Shown: positions 33,601-45,830 of the stretch, in pieces
How positions within the stretch are numbered: the first letter of the stretch is position 1
Layout of the letters: each line of letters begins with the position of its first letter
Origin: Lutjanus erythropterus
Taxonomy: Eukaryota; Chordata; Actinopteri; Lutjaniformes; Lutjanidae
DNA: 64,000 nucleotides
Assembly: GCA_020091685.1 (NCBI GenBank)
Contig: CM034601.1
Span: 2,914,920 to 2,978,919 of the forward strand
Reading direction: 5' to 3'
Made by a program: the position numbers and the translations under genes
Notes under the pieces: generated by a model
What the model saw: only the letters and a program-made list of their open reading frames with translations
What the model was told of the DNA's origin: nothing
Databases searched by the model: none

Positions 33601-36600
33601 TTGAAAGGGTTTTTAACTTTCAACATCTGTCCGTGTTGCGAGCATCTGGGAGCTAAGAACAAAAACAGATCGTCCAGAATCACAATCATGGCCAGTAAAA
33701 TTATTGACAAAGAGCAGACGCAAGTAGAATGTGTATATAAATCACAGGTGAAACAAAAAACCCAACAAACTGTTTCTGATCCTGTGAGAGAGAATTCATA
33801 AAACTGCCGTCAGGTAGAAGTTCTTTCATTTCTTTCATACCAAACGCAATAAACTCGCTAAACTCGTAAACATGATCCAGACTTCAGCCTGTTATTGTCG
33901 TCTCGCTCTGCATGTTCTGTTATTGTTGTGTGTATTATAATTTAATGTGATGTATTTTTTAAAACTAATAGATCTAAATGAGAATTAATGAATATATTTA
34001 ATCACGTGTCCATTCTGCAGTGAGCTACTTATGATTATTTAGGACTCTAACATGTTTTGCAGCATTTATGTAATTATAGATCGAAATGATTTTTTACCAA
34101 AATAAACCATAACTGAACATTTGTTGAGAAAAAAATCCAGTAGCGTGTGTAGGTTTACTGTGAAACAGAGCAGCTGTCCAGGCCTACTTTGAGTCCTCCC
34201 CATGTTTGTGCAAAAAATAAATAAATAAAATAAAACATACTCTACTTTGATAATGAATAAAACACAAAAACAGTTAAAAAAAAAAATTCTCAAAGCCACA
34301 ACGCCATGCGAGTCTGGAGCATATTAGACATTTGTGTGAAATGTTGTCATAATCAGCGTGTGGATTCTTGAGTTATGGTCAGAAATGTGTCTTGTGTGTT
34401 CATAAAATCCTTGAGTTTCAGTGGACGCTTGTACCAAAAAATTGGACATTCCCTCAAGACGTTCTCGGCAAACGACACTTCACAAGAATGGGATGGATGT
34501 GAGGTCACAGTGACTTTTGACCACCAAAATCTGATCAGTTCAGTCCAGGTGGTCATGTTTGTCAAGTCTGAAGAAATTTCCTTAAGTTATTGTTGAGATA
34601 TTCATGCCTCTGGCCACAGCTGTCTCTGTCTTGGAGCCATAAAAAAGTTTTTTTGTTAGTTAGTTTAGTTGGTTTAGTTTCTGAGATTAGCTGTGGACAA
34701 GCTTCAGGTCCACTGGTCACGCACAGCCAATCACATGATCCCCTCCAGGGTTACGCCTGATGGAGACACTAATAAAGTTTATTCAAACAAGACAACTACA
34801 TCCTCAACAAGAAAACTTTATCAGACTCATTTTGATTTATTCAGCCTTTTTTAATGATGCTCTTTATGACATTATAATCTAAAATGTTTTCGTGTGTGAT
34901 CATGATGACAGTGTTTGAAGTGTTCCTGCATGAGTTGATTAGCTTTTTTTTTGGTTTTTTTAAACATTTTTATCTCACTTATTCAATGTTCTCTCGACAC
35001 AGAGCATCCTGATCCGCTGGACCAAAGGCTTCAAATGCTCCGGAGTGGAGGGAAAAGACGTGGTGAAGTTACTGAAAGAGGCCATTCACAGGAGAGGGGT
35101 CAGTCTGACACAGTGACGCTCACTTTATGGTGATATTTAAAAGGATGTAAAACAAGTCAGCGCCTAACAATAAGCATGAATATAGGCTGGAATAAGTTGC
35201 TTGCAGAGATGACTTCAGTGGTTGTTTTTCTAGTGAGGGCGGCCTGAGAATTTCACTATATTCTGACGTTTTATAGACAAAATGCTCCATTGATCAATCA
35301 AGAAAAGAATCAGTAGATTAGTCCATTGATTGGTCCTCAACCTGCGGGCTGTGAGATAATTTCTGGGGGTTGCCAGATGGTCGTGGAGACTAAGATAACA
35401 TGTTGTGGCGAGCAGCAGGGGAGTGAGAGTGAGCAGCTCTGAGCGACGCCAGCCTCACAAAGACATTCAACATCAGGGACAAGCACAGAAATATGCAAAA
35501 TACAGGCCTAAAGAAACGTAGCAGCCACCTCAGCGATAGTTAAAACTCTGCACCGGCACAAAAATGAATATTACCAACATAAACCGCCATGGTCTCAACA
35601 GACACGAGCAGCAATATAACGCAACATAACAGCAAACGTAAGAAACTACTCAGTCCAGCAAACATAATGAGGGCCTTATTTGAGACTGTAGGATAGTTTT
35701 TACATCACATGCTGTGAGTTTGGTGGATTCCTGAACAATCTCAGGCAGATACTGAAGGGGTCACGGACGCCAACTGGGTTTTTCTTGGGGCTCCTGACTG
35801 GAAAAGGTTGAGAACGGTGGGCTGGTGGCTCAGTTGTGAGTCCAGGTGCCGAGGCTGAGTCCTCTGCAGGAGCCACAGGTGGGTTTGACTGCATGCCACC
35901 GTCCCAACTGTGTCCCTCTGTCCTGTCCTATCAGATAAAGGCATGAAAGCCCCCCAAGAACTGGATTTGTTAATCATGACAGAAATTGTTGTTTGCAGCC
36001 CAAGTGATGTTCTTCATGAGTTTGATTGAAAACACAAAAACAGATAAAAAATTTTGTGCATTTGTCCCTCAGGATGCACCTTGTGCCCTTTCCAGGCACT
36101 AATGCAAGTCAGTCATGTCCTTAAATGTCTCAAAATGTCTCCTATGTCTTTCTGCATTGGAATCTGAGCAGAAATGTTAAAAATATTAAATTCATTAGAA
36201 CTAGATTTTGACACAAGACCACAGGATTAAGTAATCAGGCTTACATAAGAGAAATTTAAAGTTCCTTATTCTGGTTAAGACTGTGCATTATAGGTGCATG
36301 TTGCCAAACCAAGTGTTATGCAAGTTCACACTTTAAAAATGTTCACAGTCCTAAAAATAACCAGTTCATGTTCAATTCCTCCATTTTCTCCGATAATGTG
36401 GTCTGCAAGTCTGTGTACTACAAGGTAACCACTCTTCAGTGTAAAAGTGTAATTTCATCATAGAGGCTGTAATGTAGTGCTTATTCATACCATTATATTC
36501 ACTGCAGTAGATATGAGATGTGACTTGAAAATTGCCAGTAATATGCAGGACATAAAGATTTCCTGCTTGAATGTAAAATGCAATATTGGGCAAATAAATT

Positions 36601-39595
36601 TGGCAATTCACTTGCACAACCAGGGAAGCATTAGTAAGTAATTTTGGCACTTTGGCAGAAAATAGCCTCTCAAATATGTAGATTTTCCACTTTTCTTCAT
36701 TTTTTAAATCATATTAAACTGAATATCTCTGAGTTTTGAACTGACAAAATGAGAAATTTAAAGACTTCACCTTGGACTTTGAGAAACCGGGTTAGACATT
36801 TTTTCACTTTTCTTACATTTTATAGACGTTGCAACCTTAGATTGAACATGACAATAAACTTCAGTCTTTGTTGTTATTTTTGGGCAGGTAGATTTCGACA
36901 TTAACGTCGAACCCTGATGTTAATTAATGCGTGATGACCTGCTGTCGTTTCGTTGAATAAGACAGATATTCACATGTGTTGGATGAACACAACCAGCTTG
37001 CTGTGTTCTGTGCGGGAGCTAACAGCGCTAACATTCAGACACGTTCAGTTCACGTTCTCTAAAAACACGAGCACGTCCTCTCAGGCTTTGGGGACAGATG
37101 AACATACAAACAAACAGTGTATTTAAATAGTTAAAAACAGTTCATGCTGCTTAAACAGTGATAATAATCCAACGAGTTTTACTTTTGATACTTTAAATAT
37201 AATAAATCAGATTTTATTTGTCCACTTTTTCCAGCAGAAAGAAGTTGCACTGACGCTGACAGTATCTGTCAAAGTGTTGACATGTGGTTCTTTAATCTTT
37301 TTATTCAGATTTTTTTGATGAGATATTTCTGGACGTTCTGGTCTGTTTGTGTTTCCGTCTCATGTTCCTTTGCTCTCTGTCAGAACTGCAGCTCAGACTC
37401 TCATTAAAAGCAATGTGACACTGTGTGTGTAGGCAGGTTATTTGGTATACAGATTATAAATAGGAAGGACATAAACACACCTGTCTGTCGCCTTGTCTCT
37501 CTGCTGCAGGACTATGATATAGCCTCAGTTGCCATGGTGAACGACACGGTGGGCACGATGATGAGCTGCGGCTACAAGGACCAGAGCTGTGAGATCGCCA
37601 TGATCATCGGTAAACTTATATGTTCACAATTCAACAACTTCAGGATGTCCTCACATAAACCTGACATGAGTCACTTAAAGCTCTTACAAGGAACTTTGAT
37701 ATTTTGTTGGTTTTGGAAGCTCCTGTGTTTCCACAGCAATAACCACAAAATTTAACATCAAAAATACGATTATGATCATTGTGAGCATGTTAGCATGCTG
37801 TAAATGCTGTACTGGAGCTGATTTGTCTCCTCCAGAATTTCTTTTTTTTTTTTTCAGAAAAATGAAAGAAATTCTGAATAAGAGATTTTATTGAGTTGGA
37901 ATAGAACCAATCACAATGTTTGTTATAATTTAATGGCAGCAACATGTTGATTTTTTTTTAATTACATTATTTCAAAGTCAAAAAAACAGCTCCAACACTC
38001 AGATGATCAGCTCGTCATCAAGCCTCTGCAGAAGCCTGACAACAACCTGATCATTTGAATCAGGTGTGTTGGAGCAGGGAAACATCTAAAACATGCAGGA
38101 CAGGGGGTCCCTGAGGACCAGGGTTGGGAAACACTGCATTAAACCAATCAGACCAATTTAAGAAGCAGATGCACCAGGAGGACGAGCTGTGGCAGCATGA
38201 CGGTGGATTTACCAAGAGGAAACAGAGAAAAGAATTTCAAGAGAGGAGACAGATCTCCTGGTTTGAGAAGTGAAAGCATGAGAGCGCGTGATACATGGAG
38301 ACAGCAGGACGTCTCTAAAGCAGCTTCATGTGGGAAAAGTTTATTTTGCATTAACGCCTGCAAAAATTAATTTAATGGATGAACTGGTAATGTCATGCAG
38401 ATGTGTAACTGGTTCTGCTTGACATTAAAGCACCTTCAAATGATGTTATATTTTGCATTTCATTATCATCATCATCATTATGCAGCTCCACTGGCTGAAG
38501 CTCCTGAAGGAGGAGCTGGTGGGAACGAATCCAGCAAATCCCACAAATCCACCTTCACCACCAGCACAAAGGCTTTGCACCTGGTGTAAGAAAGAGCTCT
38601 TTATCTTAAAAGATTACTGTCACAGCTGAAAGTGACAAAAGAAATAAGCACATTTGCAGTTTGTACATATCTCTGCAAGTGACTGTTGTTGTTAGTGTGA
38701 TGTCACAGTGATTTGGTCTGTAGTCGGGCTGCACGATATGATGAAAAAGTCATATTATGATTATTTTTGACTGAAATTGTGATTGTGATATGAAATACAA
38801 TTGATGGGAATGATCACAATTTTATTTATTATTTAGAAATGACCTATTAAAATCATGATGCTGTGATATTTGTTGAGGTCTGTACCAAACAAACAATACT
38901 TTCTTTCATCTGAAGAACGACGAACAAAAGTACAGTACTTCATTTTAATGCTGTTTTCTCACACGTTTCCTCTTTCAAAAACTTGAGATTCAGTTCTGGT
39001 TCTGCGATTTAGATTATAGCAATTTATTGAAATTATTTGTGCATCTCCAGTCTCTAGTTATACTGATCATACATGTACAGAGAAGAACTGGATTAAACTG
39101 TAAAGAGACGTGAGAAGTTTTTATTTCCTCCATGAAAAATTAATGGCCGACATGACTTTCATCTGCTGTTCTCTGTGACAGACGAAAACCGCCTTTCAAG
39201 CCTGCGGGTTCAGTGTTTGTTAATCAAAACTTTAACGTACAGCAGATACACGTTTCTTCAAAATATAATTCCAACCTTGCAGATACGGTAATTGGCATTG
39301 TGGGAAATCCATGTTACCCAAGAGGCAGTCCTTCGCTCTTAACAACTAATCATGGAAAACGACGTCCTCTCAGGTGTTACTGAGCCTCACAGAACATATT
39401 AAGTCTTACCTCACAGAGATAATGTGTTTTACCTGGTGAACAGGAGAGGCGGCTCGACAGCCTGATCACATTAGATATAATGAGGGTCGCGCTGTAGCAG
39501 AGAAATGTCTCCTTTCTCTGCAGTAATTAGTTTGGTTTGAGCGCTCGCTGGAATATGAATCAAATGGTCTCCCTCTGGAGATGATTACACTGCTC

Positions 39596-39636
<41 letters not shown>

Positions 39637-42600
39637 GGTGACACACACTGATACAAAGGTGGTGGAGAACGAGCAGGAAGGGTTGATAGTTGTGTATTTT
39701 TTCCTGAGTAAAAGTACGAGCAGCAGAATGGTCCCCGTTCCTGTTGGTGTGTGGGTAACACAGCTACCCAAAATATAATGTTGATGGTTTGATATGATTG
39801 GATTTTTTTGTAGCCTGGGTCCTAAATGAATCCAGGAGCTCCTGTTTGTCATTTTTCCTGGCAGATAGGTCCTCAGAGGTTTTCAGAAAAATATTTTAAT
39901 GTAAGGTTTAGTTGTAATACGAAGAAATTTGCAACCTGGCTGCCGCTATTTGCAGCCCTGCTTGTGGCCCTTTTCCACAGACAGAGCTGGACTGGCTTGA
40001 CTCGGTTTGACTCAGCATGTCAGCCCAACACAGCAGGGATTCGCATTTCTATTAAAACAGGGCTTCCTGCTGGAACGTGTGGAGGCTCGAGTCAAACGGC
40101 TGTAAAACAGTGTATAAACCATTCATATATGTCTCTAGGATAAACACAGTTTCTTTAAATTCTTCACAATAAAAGTCCCCGGTTGTTTCGTTACTTAAAC
40201 ACTTTTATTATGAAGCAGCACAAACAGGAAATGCTTTCATTCAGGAACTTCATCAACAGTAACTTAACATGACTCAGACGCAGCTGAAGGCGAATATAAA
40301 ACAGTAAAATAATGCAGATACCTGAAAGTACAAACAGCGACACAGGAGAGAAACTACATTTCGAAACATAAATATTTAGTTAGAAGCTACTGAGAGCTGA
40401 ACATAAAGAGACTTGCTTGTCCAAGAGGGAGAAACATCACTGCAGCCCGCTTGGAGGAGGGTCAGCCTCGCTTTGGCCCCACTCCAGAGTAGGTCCAATT
40501 AGTGGGACTCAAAACCCAAAAATCTTTTGCAGTACATTGCCTTGAAAGCTTAAGTCATCTCAGCTAATTTTTTTTTTATAGTGTAAAGTGATTCTTACAT
40601 TTACCAACTGTAAAAACATGTAACCTATACAAAAAAAATTAAAAAATTAATGTTTAGTTAACTAAAATGTGCGTCAAAGCCTACATCTGTGGTTCGCCTC
40701 TTAATTTTGACGGTTGCTTGTCTTCTTGAGTCTCCACATGCCAGAGATGAATGACAAATCAAAAAAAAAATCTTGGGGTTTGTGGGTCTGTTTGTGCATG
40801 TGTGTGTAAAATAACGACAGAGTGAAAGCTTTTAATTAAATTTTTTAATAAAGCAAGCCTACTTCTTCTTCTTTTTTCCACTGTAGGTACGGGAACCAAC
40901 GCCTGCTACATGGAGGAGATGAAGAACGTGAAGCGTGTGGAGGGCGAGGACGGACGGATGTGCATCAACACAGAATGGGGCGGCTTCGGAGAAGACGGCT
41001 CCCTGAACGACATCCTGACGGAGTTTGACGTGGTGGTGGACAAGACGTCCATCAACCCCGGCATCCACATGTACGTGTGACGATCATTTGGAAAATGTTT
41101 CTTTCATTTTTCAGCTGAAACACAGAAAATTCAAGTCATTCAAATATTCAGATATTTCTTAAACTTTGACCAGTTGGTGCCACTAGAGGAAAAGTCAGGG
41201 GATCCTGGAAGCCGTTAGGATTCATCCTCTGGGGATCACAAATGTCTTTACAAAATGTCACGACAATCCATCCAACAGCTGTTCAGATGTTTCAGTGTCC
41301 AATCTGGGTTCTCCTGTTACGAGAACAGCTCAGAAAACGATTACGATGATAGATAATATAGAAAAAACAGCTTTAAAATCTTCGGCTTGTTGTTTCATTC
41401 ATCTTTCCGCCCTGTTTGCTCCTCACGTAGCTTTGAGAAGATGATCAGCGGCATGTATTTGGGAGAAATCGTTCGGCTGGTGCTGGTGAAGATGACGGAG
41501 GACAAGCTGCTGTTTCAGGGACAGGCTTCGGAGGCGCTGCTGACTCCCAACAAATTTGAGACGAAGTTCATCTCTGAGATCGAGGAGTGAGTGTCTGATA
41601 CGGGCTTCTGAAATGAATCAATGAATCATCCACCTTTTGTCAGGAGGCATCGATAGCGCAGTCTGCAGTGGTAGACGCATCCATTTAACTAATTTCTTTA
41701 GAGGAAGTCAGCTGTTACATCTGTTCTAATAACATTTGAAGCACAAATTCCTGAGATATCATAATCGAATAGATATAGATAAGGCTATTATAGACGAGAA
41801 AACATTGTTTGTTTGGTTCAGACCTCAGTAATTATCACATCATCACAATTTTTTTTTCAGTGAACATGAAAATTGTGATGCAAAACTGATTTCCACTAAT
41901 CTTATTGCATATCACAATCACAATTTCAGTCAAAATAATCGCACTGTGACTTTTTTTCACTGAATCATGCAGCCCTGCTTCTTGGCCAAGTTTACGTGCA
42001 AATGTAGTGTAAAATTTTAACAAAATTTTCAGAAAATTGACAAAAAATGTGAATGAAAGCAGGTTTCCACCCACTACTGTAATGTGATTATTATAAGATA
42101 AACAGTAGGTGATGCTTCAGTCACTTGACATTGTACTACAGTAGAAGAAAAGGACACAAGTAGACGAGGTTAAAAGCATAGACATTTATACAGAGATGCC
42201 ACATCGTCTGTCAGTGTAGCCGCCATGTTGTACTCAGAAAGACTGACCTACAGTTTTTATTTCTCAACTGATTTCAATGAGTCATGTTATATTTGAAGGT
42301 TTATCATCTACATGGTGAAGGAAAAGTTTAGTTTAGTTTTTACTACTTACTCCAGCAGGTCATTTTGTATAGTTTGACCATTTTATCGTCTTTATCTTCT
42401 GTCTTTGTCTTTTTCTTCAGGGAGGAAAACGGTCTGGAGAACACTGAGAAGATTCTCACTAAGATGGGTCTGAAGTTGGAGCCTGTCGATTCCCGTGTGG
42501 TGCGTCTGGTCTGCGACGCCGTCTCCTCGCGCTCCGCCTGTCTCTGCGCCGCTGCCCTGGCGACCCTCGCCAACCGCATCCGTGTCAACCGTGGACTGGA

Positions 42601-45034
42601 CCATCTGAAGACCACGGTGGGGGTGGACGGGACGGTCTACAAAAAACACCCCAAGTAAGAAACTGAATCTGTTGATCAGACCTTTTTACAAAATGCAAGA
42701 AAAGTGAATATTTTCTGGTTTCTTCACTTCTCTCTGAAAGTAAACTGAGTATCTTTGAGTGGCAGACAAAATAAGACATTTGAGGACGTCATCTTGGGCT
42801 TTGTGAAACACTGATCAACATATTTTATTTTTTTTATCATTTAATGACATTTTATGGACCAAACAACTAATCAATTAATCGAAAAAATAATTGACAAAGA
42901 AAATAAGTTGGTTGCAGCTCTGTGTTATTCAAAACATGAGGCACAGTCCTCATCATCATGACTCGGTCAACTCAGACTGACAAAATAACTAGCATGACTT
43001 ACCCAGGTTATAAATTGATTCAGTACAGTAAATATTATAGAAATATTAGGAACAATGTAACTGTTATTCTTACCTTAACTTTTTCAAAATTAGCAAAGAT
43101 TTTCCTCAATAGTTAATGCGTGAAGGCAGCCATGTTGGATTTTGCACTCACAGGTTGGCTGCTGCCTGCAGTGCAGTGATAATCCACCAGAGGCCAGAAG
43201 ACATGTCTCAGGTTGGTCAGGAAAGTGTTGTTATTTACTGAAAAATAACATCAAGTCTAGTTCACAAACTCTGTTGTACCTAAGAGAAGTTCTGAGTGTC
43301 AGTGAAGCAGGATTCATCAGTAAAGATTAAAACAAGTTCAGTCATTTTTATGTCGTGTGTTTCTCGTCGATGAGAGGAAACTGCCGCCATGCACATGAAG
43401 CAGGAGGAAGTCCTGAGTGTGTTTTTTCCTCTTTTTTTTTGTCCTCACAGTTTTGAGGTGATGTGAAATTGTATTTATGTGTCGGTGTGAACAGGCAGGA
43501 GGTGGCGCTGGCTGTTGACACTTTGATAAACTTCCTGCCTTTGTGAGAGAAGCAGCGTGATGAGAACATTCCCATGAATCAAACCATCGCTCTGTTTAAA
43601 AGTCTCTTCCCTTCACTGGTTTTGTCCTTTCAGCACATTTCTGCAGCAGATCTTTAACTTCTGCTGTGACTGGACACATGTTCATACCGTGTAATAATGC
43701 ATTCATTATCGTTTATTTATACATTTACACATTACTCTGCACTTTACTGGTTAGATGCTAAACTGCTTTTCATTGTCTCAGGCACTGTTTACACCTGGTA
43801 TTATTATGCGCCTTGGTGAGCCAGTCTAAGTACATCAGTTCACACCTGGCATTAGACAGTGATAGGGTCTCACCTCGCCGCTCTACATGCAAATTAACAC
43901 GTAGCTGCATCATTTCCATTTGCAAAGACCAAATGTGTCATTGTTTTTAACCGCCATCCCAACAGTCTGTTTGTCCCAGCATGACACAATGTTTTATCCA
44001 CAAAGAAAGAAATAACTTCAAGTAGAACAGTTGCCGAATTTACAAGAAGGCACAAATAATCAAGATTTTGTCGTAGACAGCATTTCACAAAGTTTATAAA
44101 GTTTCTTCTACCTTAAAAACTTACAAAATTACACAATTTTCCAAGGAAGTCTGGTGATTTCTCTGCCTTCTTTCATAAATTTAGTGTAAATGGTGAAATC
44201 ACCACCGGTACAGCAATGCTGCAACAAACTGACACAGTGGTTTTTATAAGGACGGAAACAACTGAATTTAATGCAAGAATGATTTACTGAAGTGCACATT
44301 AAAATGGAAGATAGCTTCTATCCATCAAAACACTGATGTTGATTTAGCAGTGAAAAAATCCAAAGTAAGGAAGTAAAGATGCACAGCTACACAGTTATTC
44401 CAGTTAGAGAACAACAAGTGGAAGTTGCATATGCATTTCAAGCAAACAAAATACTAAAACAAACTAAACGCAACAAGAATTATGCATATATACGTGTTCT
44501 TAACCTGACCTTTGTTTGTGTTTTATTTTAATCATTATTAAAGCAAAAGAACACAATTTTTGTCGATCAACATTAGAATTAATACAAGCCTCACATCCAG
44601 CTTGAACTTCATTATATCTGCTGCTCGCTGCTGTGATTTGTCCTCCGGTGTGAGCCGAGGCTGCGATTGTGAGCTACCTGCAGCAGGTGAATTCAGTCAG
44701 CCGACCGTCTTTACTGTGGTACAGGTGCAATCATCACAGGTCAGCCTGCGACAGAGTGAATCTGATGGGCCAAAAGGTGTTACCGTACTACCTAGAATAG
44801 AGGCGCAATCAGACAAGGTCAGACTTGGAGCGTGTGTGTACTTTTTTAATCATAGTGTTTTGTGCTGATTAATAGGCTGTGTTGTGTTTTACCAGCACAC
44901 ACACAGTATGAATAGATGTTATTGCACGTGATCATATCAAAGTGTAAATATAAATATACATTATACTGCACAGGATAATTTCACATTAATGATATGATGA
45001 ATTACTGTATGTTTATATATAAAATTATAATTTT

Positions 45035-45067
<33 letters not shown>

Positions 45068-45310
45068 GTCTGTCTCCCTCCTCCTCCTCCCCTCTGTAGT
45101 TTCAGCGAGGAGCTTCAGGAGACGGTGCGCTTCCTCGCCCCCAAGTGTGACATCACCTTCATCGTCTCGGAGGACGGCAGTGGGAAGGGCGCTGCCATGG
45201 TAACGGCCGTGGCGCAGCGGCTGGCTCTCCAGTCCCGACTGTTAGAGGACAGTGAGGGTGAGGACGACGATGAAGAGGAGGCGGACGAGGAGGAAGAGGA
45301 AGATAAATAA
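24570..45310 (+). CDS. Single-domain hexokinase, HK3-locus type
   Basis: It should phosphorylate glucose to glucose-6-phosphate with ATP, the first step of glycolysis. Coding exons: 24570-24686, 32553-32715, 32938-33086, 33329-33448, 35003-35098, 37510-37609, 40887-41070, 41431-41586, 42421-42654, 45100-45310. These total 1530 nt (509 residues), with the standard hexokinase exon sizes (163, 149, 120, 96, 100, 184, 156, 234). Motifs: LDLGGTNFR (101-109), LGFTFSFP (168-175), WTKGF (189-193), NDTVGT (226-231), [11 protein letters not shown] (249-259), [10 protein letters not shown] (463-472). Residues equivalent to human glucokinase S151, T168, K169, N204, D205, E256 and E290 are S173, T190, K191, N226, D227, E278 and E312, all intact. 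HK1/HK2/HK3 have two such domains; this has one. Several segments ([30 protein letters not shown]) look closest to the HK3 catalytic half, and UIMC1 is the neighbour of human HK3. The mitochondrial-binding helix of HK1/HK2 is absent. A plain glucokinase copy is a less likely alternative. Confidence 0.93.
27506..27864 (+). repeat. AAAGGGATAGTTCACCC-family repeat, second copy
   Basis: It starts AAAGGGATAGTTCACCCTGTG and matches 23266-23708 closely from CACAGGAAAAC to GCAGCATGGAGGCAT, including CATACTGCTCGTCTGGTGTAATCCAAGTCTCC. The left part is shorter than in the first copy. Confidence 0.75.
32215..32440 (-). mobile_element. Possible LINE (L1-like) reverse-transcriptase C-terminal fragment
   Basis: On the minus strand, one frame reads [18 protein letters not shown], then [17 protein letters not shown]. 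This resembles the region after the reverse-transcriptase domain in L1-clade LINEs, where a W-x-x-x-x-x-P segment is followed by an amphipathic stretch. The fragment is short and lacks the core polymerase motifs, so the call is weak. Confidence 0.3.
32553..33448 (+). CDS. Hexokinase exons: small-domain start and sugar site
   Basis: Three exons close together. The first (32553-32715) encodes [15 protein letters not shown] up to [12 protein letters not shown]. The second (32938-33086) carries the ATP-phosphate loop LDLGGTNFR. The third (33329-33448) carries [11 protein letters not shown], the start of the hexokinase signature with the sugar-contact serine. Two introns of 222 and 242 bp separate them and hold no repeats. 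Confidence 0.93.
34335..34640 (+). repeat. Teleost interspersed repeat (ACAAGAATGGGATGG family)
   Basis: It contains ACATTCCCTCAAGACGTTCTC, CACAAGAATGGGATGGATG, GTGACTTTTGACCACCAAAATCTGATC and ends GCCTCTGGCCACAGCTG. These are signatures of a repeat I know to be frequent in spiny-rayed fishes. It lies in a hexokinase intron. Confidence 0.6.
35003..37609 (+). CDS. Hexokinase exons with WTKGF and catalytic aspartate
   Basis: Exon 35003-35098 encodes [16 protein letters not shown], holding the sugar-binding T and K. Exon 37510-37609 encodes [16 protein letters not shown] with the catalytic base D227. Both keep the standard lengths of 96 and 100 nt. The 2.4-kb intron between them holds diverged repeat fragments, including an MITE remnant near 36710-36830. 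Confidence 0.92.
35099..37509. other. Hexokinase intron, mostly unclassified
   Basis: AT-rich sequence. A reversed, degraded AGGGCTGCAACTAA-family piece lies near 36710-36830 (ACTGAATATCTCTGAGTTTTG, then CCTTGGACTTTGAGAAACC). Around 35330-35830 are segments typical of old interspersed repeats (GGTCCTCAACCTGCGGGC; GAAAAGGTTGAGAACGG). No coding exon is supported. Confidence 0.5.
38725..39051 (+). repeat. GGGCTGCACGAT-family interspersed repeat
   Basis: It starts GGGCTGCACGATATGATG, continues with TGACTGAAATTGTGATTGTGATATG, and ends near TTATTTGTGCATCTCCAG. Confidence 0.65.
39598..39635. repeat. TG microsatellite
   Basis: About 19 TG units in a hexokinase intron. Confidence 0.95.
40887..42654 (+). 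CDS. Hexokinase large-domain exons
   Basis: Exon 40887-41070 encodes [11 protein letters not shown] and the glucose-contact glutamate in [10 protein letters not shown]. Exon 41431-41586 encodes [15 protein letters not shown] with the second contact glutamate. Exon 42421-42654 encodes the helix-rich region ending [14 protein letters not shown]. Introns hold reversed repeat copies at 41165-41300 and 41829-41977. Confidence 0.93.
41165..41300 (-). repeat. Teleost interspersed repeat, reversed relative of 15.9 kb copy
   Basis: It contains GGTGCCACTAGAGGAAAAGTC, GATCCTGGAAGCCGTTAGGATTC and CACGACAATCCATCCAACAGC, in the opposite orientation to 15890-16035. Confidence 0.6.
41829..41977 (-). repeat. 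GGGCTGCACGAT-family repeat, reversed
   Basis: It ends CACTGAATCATGCAGCCC, the complement of the family start, and contains TATCACAATCACAATTTCAGTC. Confidence 0.65.
42690..42921 (-). repeat. AGGGCTGCAACTAA-family MITE, reversed
   Basis: It reads GTGAATATTTTCTGGTTTCTTC, GACATTTGAGGACGTCATCTTGG, ACATTTTATGGACCAAACAACTAATC and ends GTTGGTTGCAGCTCT, the family order on the minus strand. Confidence 0.75.
45043..45066. repeat. TC microsatellite at an acceptor
   Basis: About 12 TC units, part of the pyrimidine tract before the last hexokinase exon. Confidence 0.9.
45100..45310 (+). CDS. Hexokinase last exon with acidic tail
   Basis: It encodes the last strand and adenosine-binding segment ([19 protein letters not shown]), where glucokinase would end soon after, and then adds about 22 residues (488-509) that are almost all D and E, ending EEDK and TAA. 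S491 sits in EDSEGE, a CK2-type site. The tail codons are GAG/GAA/GAC-rich and could have grown by slippage. The exon is preceded by a CT-rich tract (45043-45099) that serves as polypyrimidine tract. Confidence 0.92.
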
Positions 45311-45830
45311 GAGCACAGAGGATGCAGATGATACACAACAGTTTGAGTCAGAGCAGGCTGCAAGCTTTTCTGTTTTTTAAAGCCTGAAATATTTTCATTT
45401 TTATGTCAAGTTTCACTCCTGATAATTTATTATTTATTAACTCAGCAGCTGAGTGACGGGTGGATGAGATGATTTGATTGAAAATATCAATGCTTTTGTA
45501 AAACTGAGTGAAAATTTGTCAAATGATTAGATAAAATGAATTAAATTTGTCTTAAAATGACTTAAATTCTCATTATCACATCAGTTTCATTATCACTGAG
45601 GGTGAACAAACTTCAGTGTTTTTGATAAACCCAGATTTTTCAATAATTACTTCATGTTCAATTTTTAAAAATATGATGCATCTGTCAAATTTCTCAACAG
45701 TCTGTCACTCGGTTTTCATTTGAAATGTTGTCGCCTGTTTACTCAAGTTGTGTTTCGTCCTCGTACACAGAAGGTGCAGATTTAAAAAGATGTTCACTGA
45801 AGAGATGGAATAAAAAATGTTTACACGCTT
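45311..45830 (+). other. Hexokinase 3' UTR and poly(A) signal
   Basis: AT-rich sequence follows the stop. A canonical AATAAA lies at 45809-45814, about 500 bp after the stop, and is the best candidate signal; another A-rich AATAAA is near 45904. Confidence 0.6.

Larger units (their letters stand above)
37610..40886. other. Hexokinase intron with repeats
   Basis: It contains a GGGCTGCACGAT-family copy (38725-39051), a TG microsatellite (39598-39635), and a repeat fragment at 39970-40100 (CCCTTTTCCACAGACAGAGC). Nothing coding is supported. Confidence 0.55.
42655..45099. other. Hexokinase last intron
   Basis: It contains a reversed AGGGCTGCAACTAA-family MITE (42690-42921), then AT-rich DNA with no clear element, and ends in a TC microsatellite (45043-45066) running into the acceptor of the last exon. 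Confidence 0.55.
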
